DNA from: Paraburkholderia bryophila
GTDB taxonomy: Bacteria > Pseudomonadota > Gammaproteobacteria > Burkholderiales > Burkholderiaceae
Direction of reading: 5' to 3'
Assembly (NCBI RefSeq): GCF_013409255.1
Contig: NZ_JACCAS010000002.1
Span: forward strand, 3,462,001 to 3,526,000
DNA length: 64,000 nt
The notes under the pieces were generated by a model. It was not told the DNA's origin. It saw nothing but the letters and a program-made list of their open reading frames with translations, and searched no databases. Numbering within the stretch: position 1 is the first letter of the stretch; each line of letters starts with the position of its first letter. A program made the translations under genes and the position numbers. Of the stretch, positions 35,324-44,208 are shown in pieces.

Positions 35324-36688
35324 TCAGGCGCGCGCTTCGCTTTCCACGCCTTCGCGCATGCCGTGCGCGGCCAGCAAACGGTACAACGTAGCGCGTGAAA
35401 TGCTGAGTTCGCGCGCGGCGTCGCCGGGGCGTCCGCGGTGACGCAATAGCGCGAGTTCGATCGCCTGGCGTTCCGCCGTTTCGCGCGCCTGCGCAAGCGT
35501 CACCGGCAGTGTCGTCGCATAGCTCGACAGTTCGAGATTTTCGGCGCTGATCGTGCGCCCTTCCGACATCACGATTGCACGACGCACCCGGTTAATCAGT
35601 TCCCGCACGTTGCCGGGCCAATCGTATTGATGCATGGCCGTGATCGCGTCCGGTGAGAAGCCGTACAAACGGCGGCTTGCGTCCTTGCGATAGCGGTCGA
35701 GCGTGGACAGCGCGAGCAGTTCGATATCCTTGCCGCGCGCGCGCAACGGCGGCTCGTCGATTCGCAACACGCACAAACGGTGATACAGGTCGGCGCGAAA
35801 CCGGCCGGTTTCGATCGCGGCTTCCATGTCCACGTGAGTCGCACAGATAATGCGCACGTCGATGTCGATCGAACCCTGCCCACCCAACCGTTCAATGGTG
35901 CTTTCCTGCAGAAAACGCAGCAGGTTCGCCTGGCTCTCGAACGGCAGATCGCCGATTTCGTCGAGAAACAGCGTGCCGCCGTTCGCCGTTTCGACGCGCC
36001 CAATTTTGCGCTGATTCGCGCCCGTGAACGCGCCGCGCTCATAACCGAACAACTCGGATTGCAGCAGATGCGGCGGAATCGCGCCGCAATTGATCGCGAC
36101 GAACGGCGCCTTGCGGCGCGGCGAACGCGCGTGGATCGCGGCGGCGGTCAGCTCCTTGCCGGTGCCGGACTCGCCGGCAATGAACACCGGTGCGTCGGTG
36201 GTAGCGACTTTGCGGATCGAGCGAAACAACGCGAGCATGGCGTCGCAGGTGCCGATCATCTCGCCTTCGGCCTCGGCAGTGTCGATGAACGCCGGTTCGC
36301 CGAGCGAGATCATGCCGCAGGCGTGGCCCACGGTGTCGACGATTCTTTCGTTGGCGGCCGGCAGCGTGATGTAGTCGAAGCAGTAGTCCCGCACCAGCCG
36401 GCGTGAATTCGCGTCGTCGAGTTGAGTGGCCGCGGCCATCGCCACCCAGCCGACGGTAGGCAAGGCCAGACAGGCTTCGAGCATGGCCACGTCGCGCGGC
36501 TCGTACACGCTCGAAAAATCGACGAGACCTCCCGCCAGCGAGCCGTCTTGCATGACTTGCCGCACTTCCTGAACCGAGCCGATGACTTCGACGTTCCAGT
36601 CGCGCGCCTGGAAGCTCGCGAGCAGATCCGCTGCTGGATCCCGGGTGAAATAGATAACGCGCCGCGTAGTGGCCTTCATTTTATGCAT
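35324..36688 (-). CDS. Sigma-54-dependent activator with VpsR-like N-terminal domain
   Basis: A 454-residue enhancer-binding regulator. The N-terminal ~130 residues look like a degenerate receiver (VpsR-type). They are followed by the AAA+ domain with Walker A GESGTGKE (172-179) and the sigma-54 contact loop GAFTGA (219-224), and a C-terminal Fis-type helix-turn-helix (GDAARELSISRATLYRLL). It would open promoters bound by RpoN. VpsR relatives respond to cyclic di-GMP and control biofilm matrix genes; that link is inferred. The start is one of two nearby ATGs (36688 or 36679); no strong ribosome binding site distinguishes them. Confidence 0.9.
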   Translation of the reverse strand: MHKMKATTRRVIYFTRDPAADLLASFQARDWNVEVIGSVQEVRQVMQDGSLAGGLVDFSSVYEPRDVAMLEACLALPTVGWVAMAAATQLDDANSRRLVRDYCFDYITLPAANERIVDTVGHACGMISLGEPAFIDTAEAEGEMIGTCDAMLALFRSIRKVATTDAPVFIAGESGTGKELTAAAIHARSPRRKAPFVAINCGAIPPHLLQSELFGYERGAFTGANQRKIGRVETANGGTLFLDEIGDLPFESQANLLRFLQESTIERLGGQGSIDIDVRIICATHVDMEAAIETGRFRADLYHRLCVLRIDEPPLRARGKDIELLALSTLDRYRKDASRRLYGFSPDAITAMHQYDWPGNVRELINRVRRAIVMSEGRTISAENLELSSYATTLPVTLAQARETAERQAIELALLRHRGRPGDAARELSISRATLYRLLAAHGMREGVESEARA

Positions 36689-36912
36689 TGTTTTTTGAGT
36701 GTCCCGCACTGTCTGCACTGGACTGTATCGAGCCCAGACCCCTCGGCGCTGCGCTATGCCGATGCGCTATGCCGATGTGTGTCCCGGATACGGTGAGGAC
36801 CGTCGATGATACGCGGTACGGCCCCCATTCAGGCCGAGTCCGATGAAATTTAATGGTGTGGCGGCCGGGCTGTTTTGCGTTCCTTTTGTGTCCGTCCAGA
36901 CAGATATCGGCG

Positions 36913-38076
36913 CTATTTGACGCTATGCCGCAAGGGTCTGAAAAACGTGCGGATCTCGTGGGCGAGTAAAGCGGGCTGTTCCATGGCCGCGAAATGGCCG
37001 CCGCTGGGCATCTCGGTCCACTGCTGGACGTCGAAGGTACGTTCGAGCCAGCTACGCGGCGGATGGTTGATCTCTTTCGGGAAACTCGCGAAGCCAACCG
37101 GCGGCACGACGCGTTGGTTCGCGGCGAAGCGCATCGGTTGCAAACGGTTCTCCCAGTACATCTGGATCGACGGGCCGATACTTTGCGTGTACCAGTAGAG
37201 CGAGATGTCAGTGAGCAGATCGTCTTTCGAGAAAAGCCGCTCTATCTCGCCGCCGCAATCGCTCCACGCACGAAATTTTTCGCCGATCCAGGCGGCGAGT
37301 CCCACCGGCGAATCGTTGAGCGACGCCGCCAGCGTCAGCGGCTTCGTGCCGTGCAGGTGGGCGTAGCCGCCTTCGAGCGTGGCCCATTCGGTTTTCGAGC
37401 GCAGATAGCTTTCCTCGGCGGGCGTGAGCGGCTGCCGGTCCGCGCCGATCGCGGGCTCATACGAAGACGGCAGAAAGTTGAGGTGAATCCCGTCGACCCG
37501 CTGCGGATGCCGCGCGGCCAGCGCCACCGACATGCCCGCGCCAAGGTCGCCGCCCTGCGCGCCGAAACGCTCGTAGCCGAGCCCCTGCATCAACGACGCC
37601 CACAAGTCGGCCACCTGAAACGCCGAACAGCCTGGCTGAGCCGGCGCCGGTGAAAACGCGAAGCCCGGCAGCGAAGGCGCGACGACGTCGAACGAATCCG
37701 CGGGGTCGCCGCCGAATGCGGCCGGATTGCACAGGTGGTCGAGCAACGCGTGGAACTCGAAGAACGAACCCGGCCAGCCGTGCGTCACGACCAGCGGATA
37801 CGGCGCGGGGCCTTCGCCGCGCCGATGCACGAAGTGCACGCGCTGACCGCCGACGTGGGCGAGGTATTGCGGCTGCGCGTTCAGCTTGCGTTCCGCGGCG
37901 CGCCAGTCGAAACCGTCGGCCCAATAGGCGGCCAGTTCGCGCAGCCACGCGGTGTCGGCGCCTTGCTGCCACGCGGGAGACGGCGTGGCCGGCGCCCAGC
38001 GTGTCGCGCGAATCCGCCGGCGCAGATCGTCGATGTCGGCGTCGGGAATGGCGATCTGAAACGTGTCTATCCGCAT
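36913..38076 (-). CDS. Epoxide hydrolase family protein (EHN domain)
   Basis: A 387-residue alpha/beta hydrolase. The N-terminal EHN domain (FQIAIPDADIDDLRRRI) is typical of microsomal-type and juvenile-hormone epoxide hydrolases. Oxyanion motif HGWPGS (99-104); nucleophile Asp177 in GGDLG; catalytic His near the end in SGGHFAAMEQP. It would open epoxides to diols; the substrate is not known. ATG at 38076 is the family start. No good ribosome binding site. Confidence 0.9.
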   Translation of the reverse strand: MRIDTFQIAIPDADIDDLRRRIRATRWAPATPSPAWQQGADTAWLRELAAYWADGFDWRAAERKLNAQPQYLAHVGGQRVHFVHRRGEGPAPYPLVVTHGWPGSFFEFHALLDHLCNPAAFGGDPADSFDVVAPSLPGFAFSPAPAQPGCSAFQVADLWASLMQGLGYERFGAQGGDLGAGMSVALAARHPQRVDGIHLNFLPSSYEPAIGADRQPLTPAEESYLRSKTEWATLEGGYAHLHGTKPLTLAASLNDSPVGLAAWIGEKFRAWSDCGGEIERLFSKDDLLTDISLYWYTQSIGPSIQMYWENRLQPMRFAANQRVVPPVGFASFPKEINHPPRSWLERTFDVQQWTEMPSGGHFAAMEQPALLAHEIRTFFRPLRHSVK

Positions 38077-38216
38077 GGCAAACTCATCTGCTGGAGGCTG
38101 GGAAATCACGTGCGATGCCCCACGGCGCACCTTGCGCACGCTACGAACACGAAGCAGGGGCCATGGTACACAATGGGCGCATTTTCCGTTTCCCCCTGCC
38201 CGTTCCGGAGACCGTC

Positions 38217-38588
38217 ATGCTTGGAGCGCTCGCTGCTCTTCTCACGTTTCAATGCCTTGGAGAAGGCATTTCGTACCTGTTCCATGTGCCCGTACCCGGA
38301 CCCGTGATCGGCATGCTGCTGCTATTCGGCTTCCTCATGCTGCGTCCGAAAGCCGCCGACGCGATCGAGCCGACCGCGCTCGAATTGCTGCGTCATCTGT
38401 CCTTGCTGTTCGTGCCGGCCGGCGTCGGCATCATGGTATCGGCCGAGCGGATTCGCGGCGACGCGGTCGCGGTGATCGTCTCCATTGCGGTCAGCACGAC
38501 GCTCGCGATCGCCGTGGCCGCGCTCGTCACGCGTGCGTTGATGCGCCGGCAGCGTCGCGATCCGGTCGCACCGGAGGCCGCCTCGTGA
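38217..38588 (+). CDS. CidA/LrgA-family holin-like membrane protein
   Basis: A 123-residue inner-membrane protein with four hydrophobic helices. The CidA/LrgA signature HVPVPGPVIGMLLLF follows the first helix, and LLFVPAGVGIM lies in the third. GGAG six bases before the ATG at 38217 decides the start over an upstream ATG at 38163. It overlaps the next gene, encoding the LrgB partner. In other bacteria the pair affects autolysis and pyruvate or other small-acid transport. Confidence 0.92.
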   Translation: MLGALAALLTFQCLGEGISYLFHVPVPGPVIGMLLLFGFLMLRPKAADAIEPTALELLRHLSLLFVPAGVGIMVSAERIRGDAVAVIVSIAVSTTLAIAVAALVTRALMRRQRRDPVAPEAAS

Positions 38589-39325
38589 CCGCTATCCCGA
38601 AGCTCGGCGCGATCTGGGTCTATCTCGCCGCGAGCCCGCTGCTCGGGCTGACCATCACGTTGATCGCGTATCTGATCGCTCAGATGCTCTACACCAAAGC
38701 GCGCTTCAATCCGCTCGCCAATCCGGTACTGATCGCGGTGGCGCTGCTGGTCGCGCTGCTCGAAATCACCCACACGCCGTATTCGACGTACTTTGAAGGC
38801 GCGCAGTTCGTCCACTTTCTGCTAGGCCCCGCGACGGTGGCGCTCGCCCTCCCGCTCTACCGGCAGTGGCCCAAACTGCGCCGCTCGGCCTTGCCGCTGA
38901 TCGGCGGGCTGGTCGCCGGATCGTTGACGGCGATCGTTTCGGCGGTGGGCGTGGCGGCGTTGTTCGGCGCGTCGCATCAAACGGTCGCCTCGCTCGCGCC
39001 CAAATCGGCCACCACGCCGATCGCCATGGCGGTGGCGTCGGAAATCGGCGGCATTCCTTCGTTGACCGCGGTGCTCGTCATTTCAACCGGTGTGTTCGGT
39101 GCCGTGTTCGCGCGCGCGATTCTCAACGCGCTGCGGATCGTGGAACCGGAGGTGCGGGGCTTCGCGCTCGGCATTGCGTCGCATGGAATCGGTACGGCCC
39201 GGGCGTTTCAGGTCAGCGAGGAAATGGGCGCATTTGCCGGTCTGGGCATGGGTCTCAACGGCATCTTCACCGCGTTCGTCGTGCCGGTGTTGATGCCGCT
39301 GGCGGCACGGTGGTTGATGGGGTGA
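38585..39325 (+). CDS. CidB/LrgB-family membrane protein
   Basis: A 246-residue polytopic membrane protein, partner of the preceding CidA/LrgA-like protein. Family motifs: FLLGPATVALALPLY, LAPKSATTPIAM and GIASHGIGTARAF. It starts with GTG in a GTGA overlap with the previous stop codon, so translation is coupled. It ends 27 bases from the convergent DUF4148-tailed gene. Confidence 0.93.
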   Translation: MTAIPKLGAIWVYLAASPLLGLTITLIAYLIAQMLYTKARFNPLANPVLIAVALLVALLEITHTPYSTYFEGAQFVHFLLGPATVALALPLYRQWPKLRRSALPLIGGLVAGSLTAIVSAVGVAALFGASHQTVASLAPKSATTPIAMAVASEIGGIPSLTAVLVISTGVFGAVFARAILNALRIVEPEVRGFALGIASHGIGTARAFQVSEEMGAFAGLGMGLNGIFTAFVVPVLMPLAARWLMG

Positions 39326-39352
39326 TGGGTTGACGGGGCGATAGGCGCAATC

Positions 39353-40300
39353 TCAGGGACGCTGCGCGTTGACCAAACTCGGCGCGCCACCCGGACCCGC
39401 CGGGTCGGGATTACCGAACGCCGGCAGGCTGCCGTTGCTTCGCGCTCGCACAATCTCCTCGCGCACTTGCTCGCGCGTCTTCGGCCCATCCGATTTCAAC
39501 AACGTCCCGCCCGGCGCGGTGGGTTGCAGCGACGTCGACTGAAGCGGCGCTTGCGCCGTCAGTTCGGCCTGGCGGTTCGACGGCGACACCTGCTCGACGC
39601 TCACCCCAGGTGGCGTCTGCACAATCAGCGGCGGCACGGCCGGCGCGCTGGAGAGTCCCTGTCCCACCCTGATCGTCGGCGCCACGGCACGCGCTCGCGA
39701 CGTCATCACAGCGGGCTCATCAAGCGGCACGTTGCTGCCCGCCAAGCGATCGCTTGAAGCGTTCGTCGCCTGGGTTTCCACAGCGCGTCGTTTGGTCGCG
39801 TAACCGGACGCACGGCCTGAATAATCGCGAGCCGCATAGTGGCGTTCACGCGAATGATGCCCCTTCGCCGGCAACGACGGCGACGTGCGCGTCGCTTTCG
39901 GATCCTCTTGCGCCACGACCTGCGCCTGCTGCGAGGCTTGCGCGCGCACCTGAACCTCGCGTTGCAGCGCGGCCACCTGGCCATCGTTTTTGTGCGTCGC
40001 CGCTACCGCGTCGAGTTGCGCCTGAGCCGCGCCGAAGTCGTTGCGCTGCAAACTACTGCGCGCGGCTTGCAACTCGCTGGACAACACGGCATCCGGTGCA
40101 CCGCGAACCACCACCGGACCGGACGTGATCGCCCCGCTCATGATGTCGCCGCGCGTGTGCCGGGCCGACTCGCCGCCGCTGCCCACGCCGGGCTCATCCG
40201 CCGACAGCCACTGCCTGCCGGACGGCGAGACGTAGGCCGCAATCGCCACCGCCCCGACCACGAGTCCGCTCAGAACGACTTTCCTGGGTTCGCCATACAT
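39353..40300 (-). CDS. Membrane-anchored protein with DUF4148-like C-terminus
   Basis: A 315-residue protein of unknown function. One hydrophobic helix (VVLSGLVVGAVAIAAYV, residues 8-24) is followed by a long polar region rich in Gln, Ala, Ser and Arg, with a helical part (residues about 70-115, ELQAARSSLQRNDFGAAQAQL) that may form a coiled coil. The C-terminus carries TREQVREEIVRARSNGSLP, the DUF4148 motif common in small Burkholderia exported proteins. GGAGG precedes the ATG. Not cut by a stop or frameshift. The combination of long linker and DUF4148 tail is unusual to me. Confidence 0.7.
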   Translation of the reverse strand: MYGEPRKVVLSGLVVGAVAIAAYVSPSGRQWLSADEPGVGSGGESARHTRGDIMSGAITSGPVVVRGAPDAVLSSELQAARSSLQRNDFGAAQAQLDAVAATHKNDGQVAALQREVQVRAQASQQAQVVAQEDPKATRTSPSLPAKGHHSRERHYAARDYSGRASGYATKRRAVETQATNASSDRLAGSNVPLDEPAVMTSRARAVAPTIRVGQGLSSAPAVPPLIVQTPPGVSVEQVSPSNRQAELTAQAPLQSTSLQPTAPGGTLLKSDGPKTREQVREEIVRARSNGSLPAFGNPDPAGPGGAPSLVNAQRP

Positions 40301-40618
40301 ACCTTGTCCCCCTCCGATCGTGGCCGCACGCCGCGCTCGTCGCAAACGTGTCCGAACTCATCAGAAGGTTCGCGGCGACCGACAGATCGATGCCACCGCA
40401 ACGACCACGAGTTCGGGGCCGATCCAGTCACGTACGAAAGTGTGATTGAACTGGATGCGAGGAAATCTCGGTTTCCGCGTTTGAAACGCCGAAACGTCGG
40501 AATGGGCCTGCCAGTTGTCCGAAAAGGCCTGCGGCAGCGGGGTTTTCTTCCGAACCGTGTTGGAACTGCCAGGCAATCCACCGACATGAAAACATCTCGG
40601 CAGGCCAGGCAGACCCAA
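40301..40618. other. Intergenic region of about 320 bases
   Basis: Upstream of the DUF4148-tailed gene and downstream of the DMT transporter gene (both minus). Frames of 85 and 136 codons cross it but have arginine-rich or mixed composition and no clear ribosome binding site, so I do not call a gene. Confidence 0.4.
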
Positions 40619-41518
40619 CTACACCAGCGGTCCTTCAGCCTGCTTGCCGCGCATGGCCACCGCGATCGAACTGCCGACAATCAACGCAATGCCTAGCAGC
40701 GCCATCGCGCCGATCGTCTCACCCCAAACCACGTACGCGAACAGCGCCGCCCAGACGATGCTGGTGTAGTTGTACGGCGCGAGCGCACCCGCGTCGGCTT
40801 CGCGAAACGCCATCGTCATCAGCAACTGCCCGGCCGTGGCGAACGCGCCGAGCAGGGCCATCGTCACGAGCGCTTCGAGCGACGGCGTGCGCCATGCCAA
40901 CAGCAGCGAAGCGCCAGTGACGAGCGTTCCGATTACCGTGAAGTACAACACCGTGGTGCCCGAATCGTCGGTGGCGCGAATGCGCTTGATCTGAACGATC
41001 GACAACGCGCCGAAAAATGCGCTCGACATCAGCAGCACCGGTCCGAGCCAGCTCGAATGCGCGCTGTCCGGGCGCACCACGAACAGCACGCCGATAAACC
41101 CGACGGCCGCCGCAATCGCGTCACGCGGCTTGAGCGTTTCCTTCAGCAGCAGCGGCGCCAGAACGATCACCAGCAAGGTCTCTGAATAGACGATCGCGAC
41201 CGCCTCGCTGAGCGGCATGTACGGCAAACCGGCGAAGAACAGACCCGAAGCGCCGAGCAACGTCAGCGCGCGCAGCGTCTGACCGCGCACGTCCATGTGT
41301 CTGAGACGTTCGGCAAGCGGCTTGCCGCGCAGGCATACCGCGACGGCGGGCACGAGCCCGAACAGCATGCGGAAGAACGTCACTTCGTTGGCCGGATAGG
41401 CGAGCGCCACGGATTTGGCCAGCGCGTCGACGAGCGCGAAACAGAACATCGAAACGAGGATCAGCGCGATGCTGCGCGGCGGTACGGCGGTCGTCCGAAC
41501 GGCGGTGATGGGCGGCAT
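40619..41518 (-). CDS. DMT-superfamily transporter (EamA domains)
   Basis: A 299-residue inner-membrane protein with ten predicted helices in two EamA repeats: the first ends near ETLLVIVLAPLLLKE, the second near VWGETIGAMALLGIALIV. Family members export amino acids or other metabolites. ATG at 41518 with AGGA upstream. The short N-terminal polar tail is poorly conserved. Substrate unknown. Confidence 0.9.
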   Translation of the reverse strand: MPPITAVRTTAVPPRSIALILVSMFCFALVDALAKSVALAYPANEVTFFRMLFGLVPAVAVCLRGKPLAERLRHMDVRGQTLRALTLLGASGLFFAGLPYMPLSEAVAIVYSETLLVIVLAPLLLKETLKPRDAIAAAVGFIGVLFVVRPDSAHSSWLGPVLLMSSAFFGALSIVQIKRIRATDDSGTTVLYFTVIGTLVTGASLLLAWRTPSLEALVTMALLGAFATAGQLLMTMAFREADAGALAPYNYTSIVWAALFAYVVWGETIGAMALLGIALIVGSSIAVAMRGKQAEGPLV

Positions 41519-41567
41519 GAGGGTTCCTGGGAAGCGCACGTGACGACTGCGGCGCCTGGGTTTTGCG

Positions 41568-41611
41568 TGGCGTTCTTGCGGCGTTCGTATGGCGTTCGTG
41601 CGGCGCTTATG
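41568..41611. repeat. Imperfect 22-bp tandem repeat
   Basis: Two adjacent copies starting TGGCGTTC and containing TGCGGCG, matching at about 17 of 22 positions, between two divergent genes. Confidence 0.5.
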
Positions 41612-41769
41612 AAGCGCGTGCCGTCGAAAAACGGATTATGCCCGCTGTCCGGAAGGCAGGTCGACCCCAGCCCAGCGACTCACCCAATGCGCATCGCATC
41701 ACCGCCCTCGCCGTCCGGAAACTTTCCACCGACGATTCCGGGTAAGTCCCGATACAGGTAAGCAAAAGT

Positions 41770-41781
41770 AATAATATTATT
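41770..41781. promoter_or_regulatory. 12-bp AT palindrome
   Basis: Perfect palindrome AATAATATTATT about 105 bases before the start of the glycosidase-like lipoprotein gene. It could be an operator or H-NS-type site; no regulator is known. Confidence 0.4.
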
Positions 41782-41886
41782 CATATCGATTTCCGCATCG
41801 TGACGCCAAGGCTATCTGTCCATGGCCTCATGCAGTTTTAATAATAATTATGACCATCTACTAAGCGGGGACATCAGGAGATACAG

Positions 41887-44208
41887 GTGCGCAATTACCT
41901 TGTGCTTGCGGCGCTGGCTATGCTCGGCGCTTGCGGTGGCAATGACGGTTCGCCCGGTGCGGCCGCATCGGCGAACAAACAGACCGTCGCGGCCGATCCT
42001 TCGGCTTCGGCCTCTTCCGCGGCGGCCGCGGCATCCGCTGCCTCGGCGGCTGACCTGGCCAGCGTCGACAACGAATTCCGGGCCGCGAAGACCGTTCCGC
42101 TCGGCATGAAAACGACCACCCCGCCGCTGGTGATCGCCGATCCAACGCTCAACCTTCCGCCGTACACACCGCCTGCGCCGCCCGCGCCGGTCTCCACCAC
42201 CACGCTCTCGTTCGGCGACTTCACCAGCTACCTCGCGCCTGGCTCGAATCAAGGCTGGCAGGCCGGCGCCAACAGCTCGACGATCGCGATTCCCGCGCCG
42301 CCGACCAACGGCACGGGCGCCGGCGACAAGACCGTCGCGCTCGCCAGCAGTTACGCCACCGCGTCGTACGAAGCCGACCTGACGGTCAGCGCACCGGTCG
42401 GCAACGGCGCGGCCAACGCGGGCTTTCTCGTTCGCACCACCAACCCGACGGCCGGCGGCCCCGACAGCCTGACCGGCTACTACATCGGCCTCGACACCGG
42501 TACGCACTCGGTCGTGGTGGGACGCGAGAACAACAACTGGACCAACTTCATCGCGTATCCGGTCAGCTCGGTGGTGGGTGGCAGCACGCATCACCTGAAG
42601 GTCACGACGAGCGGCACCGCGATCACCGTCGACCTCGACCAGCAACGCGTGATCAGCGTCAACGACGCCACCAATGCCCTGCCCGCCGTGTTCCAGTCGG
42701 GCAGCTTCGGGCTGCGGCGTTTCGGCGTCGGCGCGAGCTTCAGCAACGTCACGATTCGCACCTATCCCACCGTGACCTCGCCGAGCTACGATTTTTCCAA
42801 GGTGGTCGGCGCGGTGTACACGCCGTCGAACGCGGTGAACGCGATCGACTTCTGGGAGAACTACGATCCGGACATCGTCAATCGTGAACTGACGTACGCG
42901 CAGACCTACGGCATGAACACCATCGCCGTGTATCTGCACTACCTGGTGTGGGCGAACGATCGGGTCGCGTTCCTGAGCAAGTTCGAGAATCTGCTGAAAA
43001 TCGCCGCGCGTCACGGCATCAAGGTCTCGCCGATTTTCTACGACGACTGCTGGAATCCCACGCCGCAATACGGCCCGCAAGCCGCGCCGGTCTGGGGCGT
43101 GCATAACAGCCAGTGGGTGCAGTCTCCCGGCACGCCGGTCGAACAGGCGTATTTCCAGCCGAGCGCGTCGAATGCGGCTGTTACGTACAAGACGAGTCTG
43201 GCGAGCTACATCACCGACTTCGTCGCGCCGCATCGCAACGATCCACGCATTATTTTCTGGGAGACGATGAACGAGCCCGGTTGCAGCGGTAATGGCGCGC
43301 TGCAGGAAACCCGCGCGGTGTTGATGAACGACGCGCGTATCGCGATCCTCAATGCCGGCGCCACGCAGCCGATCAACGCGCCGCAAGTGCAGGAGGACGA
43401 AGGCACGTACTTCTCGGACTTCTACGCGTTCCATCCGTACGGCAATCCGTACACGGGTCCGGTGAACGGCAGCTCGGTGAGCGCGCTGAATTCCGAAACG
43501 CTGCAGCGCGGCTTTCCGGGCACCACGGGGCAGACCATGCCGGGCATCGTCTCGAACTACGGCGGCAGCACCGGTTTTATCGTGTGGGAGTTGATGATTG
43601 GGCGCACCAATACGCGCTTCCATTGGGGGCAAGTGCCGAGCGCACCCGCTACGGTCGAACCGGCCATCCCGTTCCAGGGGACGATCTATCCGGACGGCCA
43701 CCCGTGGCAGACCTCGGAGACTCAGGCGCTGACAGGTGGTTTCGATGTGAAGCTGCCGGTGCTGCAGGTTGGCTATTACAACGATCCGACCTTCCAAAGC
43801 GCGCCGGTCAAGACGTCGGTTACGCCGTTGATCGACTTCGATCTGAACACCGAGCGCGGCACCGATTCGCCTGACGCGTCCGCCGGAGTCAATGCGACGG
43901 GTTATGGCGTTCGTTGGACCGGGGCGATTCAGGCGACGCAGGCGGGACTTTACACGTTCTCGATCGATAGCGACAACGTCGCAAGGCTGTGGATCAACGG
44001 CGTGAAGATCATCGACAAGAAGAGTGCGTCGCAAGGCACCTTGAGCGGCAAGACCTGGCTCGCCGCGAAGCAACGTGCGTCGATCAAGGTCGAGTACGTG
44101 CATGGGACCGGGCCGGCCAGCATGCATCTGCTGTGGTCGAGTTCGGCGGCGCGCAATCCGTCGGCGCTGCGGATCGTGCCGTCGGATTCGCTGGTGACGG
44201 CGAATTGA
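41887..44208 (+). CDS. Large exported glycosidase-like lipoprotein with PA14 domain
   Basis: A 773-residue protein. GTG start with AGGAG six bases before it. The signal peptide ends LGAC (Cys16), followed by an Ala/Ser-rich linker and a beta-sandwich-like region (about 100-290) of the kind used to bind sugars. The central part (about 300-590) looks like a TIM-barrel glycoside hydrolase: it includes YAQTYGMNTIAVYLHY, IKVSPIFYDDCW and ETMNEPG, with Glu463 as the probable acid/base in the NEP motif. The C-terminal 120 residues form a PA14 domain (GLYTFSIDSDNVARLWING). It probably cuts a polysaccharide at the cell surface. The family could not be named with certainty. Confidence 0.82.
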   Translation: MRNYLVLAALAMLGACGGNDGSPGAAASANKQTVAADPSASASSAAAAASAASAADLASVDNEFRAAKTVPLGMKTTTPPLVIADPTLNLPPYTPPAPPAPVSTTTLSFGDFTSYLAPGSNQGWQAGANSSTIAIPAPPTNGTGAGDKTVALASSYATASYEADLTVSAPVGNGAANAGFLVRTTNPTAGGPDSLTGYYIGLDTGTHSVVVGRENNNWTNFIAYPVSSVVGGSTHHLKVTTSGTAITVDLDQQRVISVNDATNALPAVFQSGSFGLRRFGVGASFSNVTIRTYPTVTSPSYDFSKVVGAVYTPSNAVNAIDFWENYDPDIVNRELTYAQTYGMNTIAVYLHYLVWANDRVAFLSKFENLLKIAARHGIKVSPIFYDDCWNPTPQYGPQAAPVWGVHNSQWVQSPGTPVEQAYFQPSASNAAVTYKTSLASYITDFVAPHRNDPRIIFWETMNEPGCSGNGALQETRAVLMNDARIAILNAGATQPINAPQVQEDEGTYFSDFYAFHPYGNPYTGPVNGSSVSALNSETLQRGFPGTTGQTMPGIVSNYGGSTGFIVWELMIGRTNTRFHWGQVPSAPATVEPAIPFQGTIYPDGHPWQTSETQALTGGFDVKLPVLQVGYYNDPTFQSAPVKTSVTPLIDFDLNTERGTDSPDASAGVNATGYGVRWTGAIQATQAGLYTFSIDSDNVARLWINGVKIIDKKSASQGTLSGKTWLAAKQRASIKVEYVHGTGPASMHLLWSSSAARNPSALRIVPSDSLVTAN

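Larger units (their letters stand above)
41519..41886. promoter_or_regulatory. Divergent upstream region, partly AT-rich
   Basis: About 370 bases between the leftward DMT gene and the rightward glycosidase-like lipoprotein. It has an imperfect 22-bp tandem repeat (41568-41611), a perfect 12-bp palindrome AATAATATTATT (41770-41781) and a second AT-rich block near 41838-41852. These stand out from the GC-rich surroundings and probably form part of the lipoprotein promoter. Confidence 0.5.

Noticed and set aside
40270..40680. A 136-codon minus-strand frame upstream of the DUF4148-tailed gene
   Set aside because: Arginine- and serine-rich, overlaps ends of both neighbouring genes, and has no recognisable protein.
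41848..44127. A 759-codon open frame on the minus strand opposite the glycosidase-like lipoprotein
   Set aside because: Arginine-rich shadow without ribosome binding site or family, opposite a protein with signal peptide and domains.
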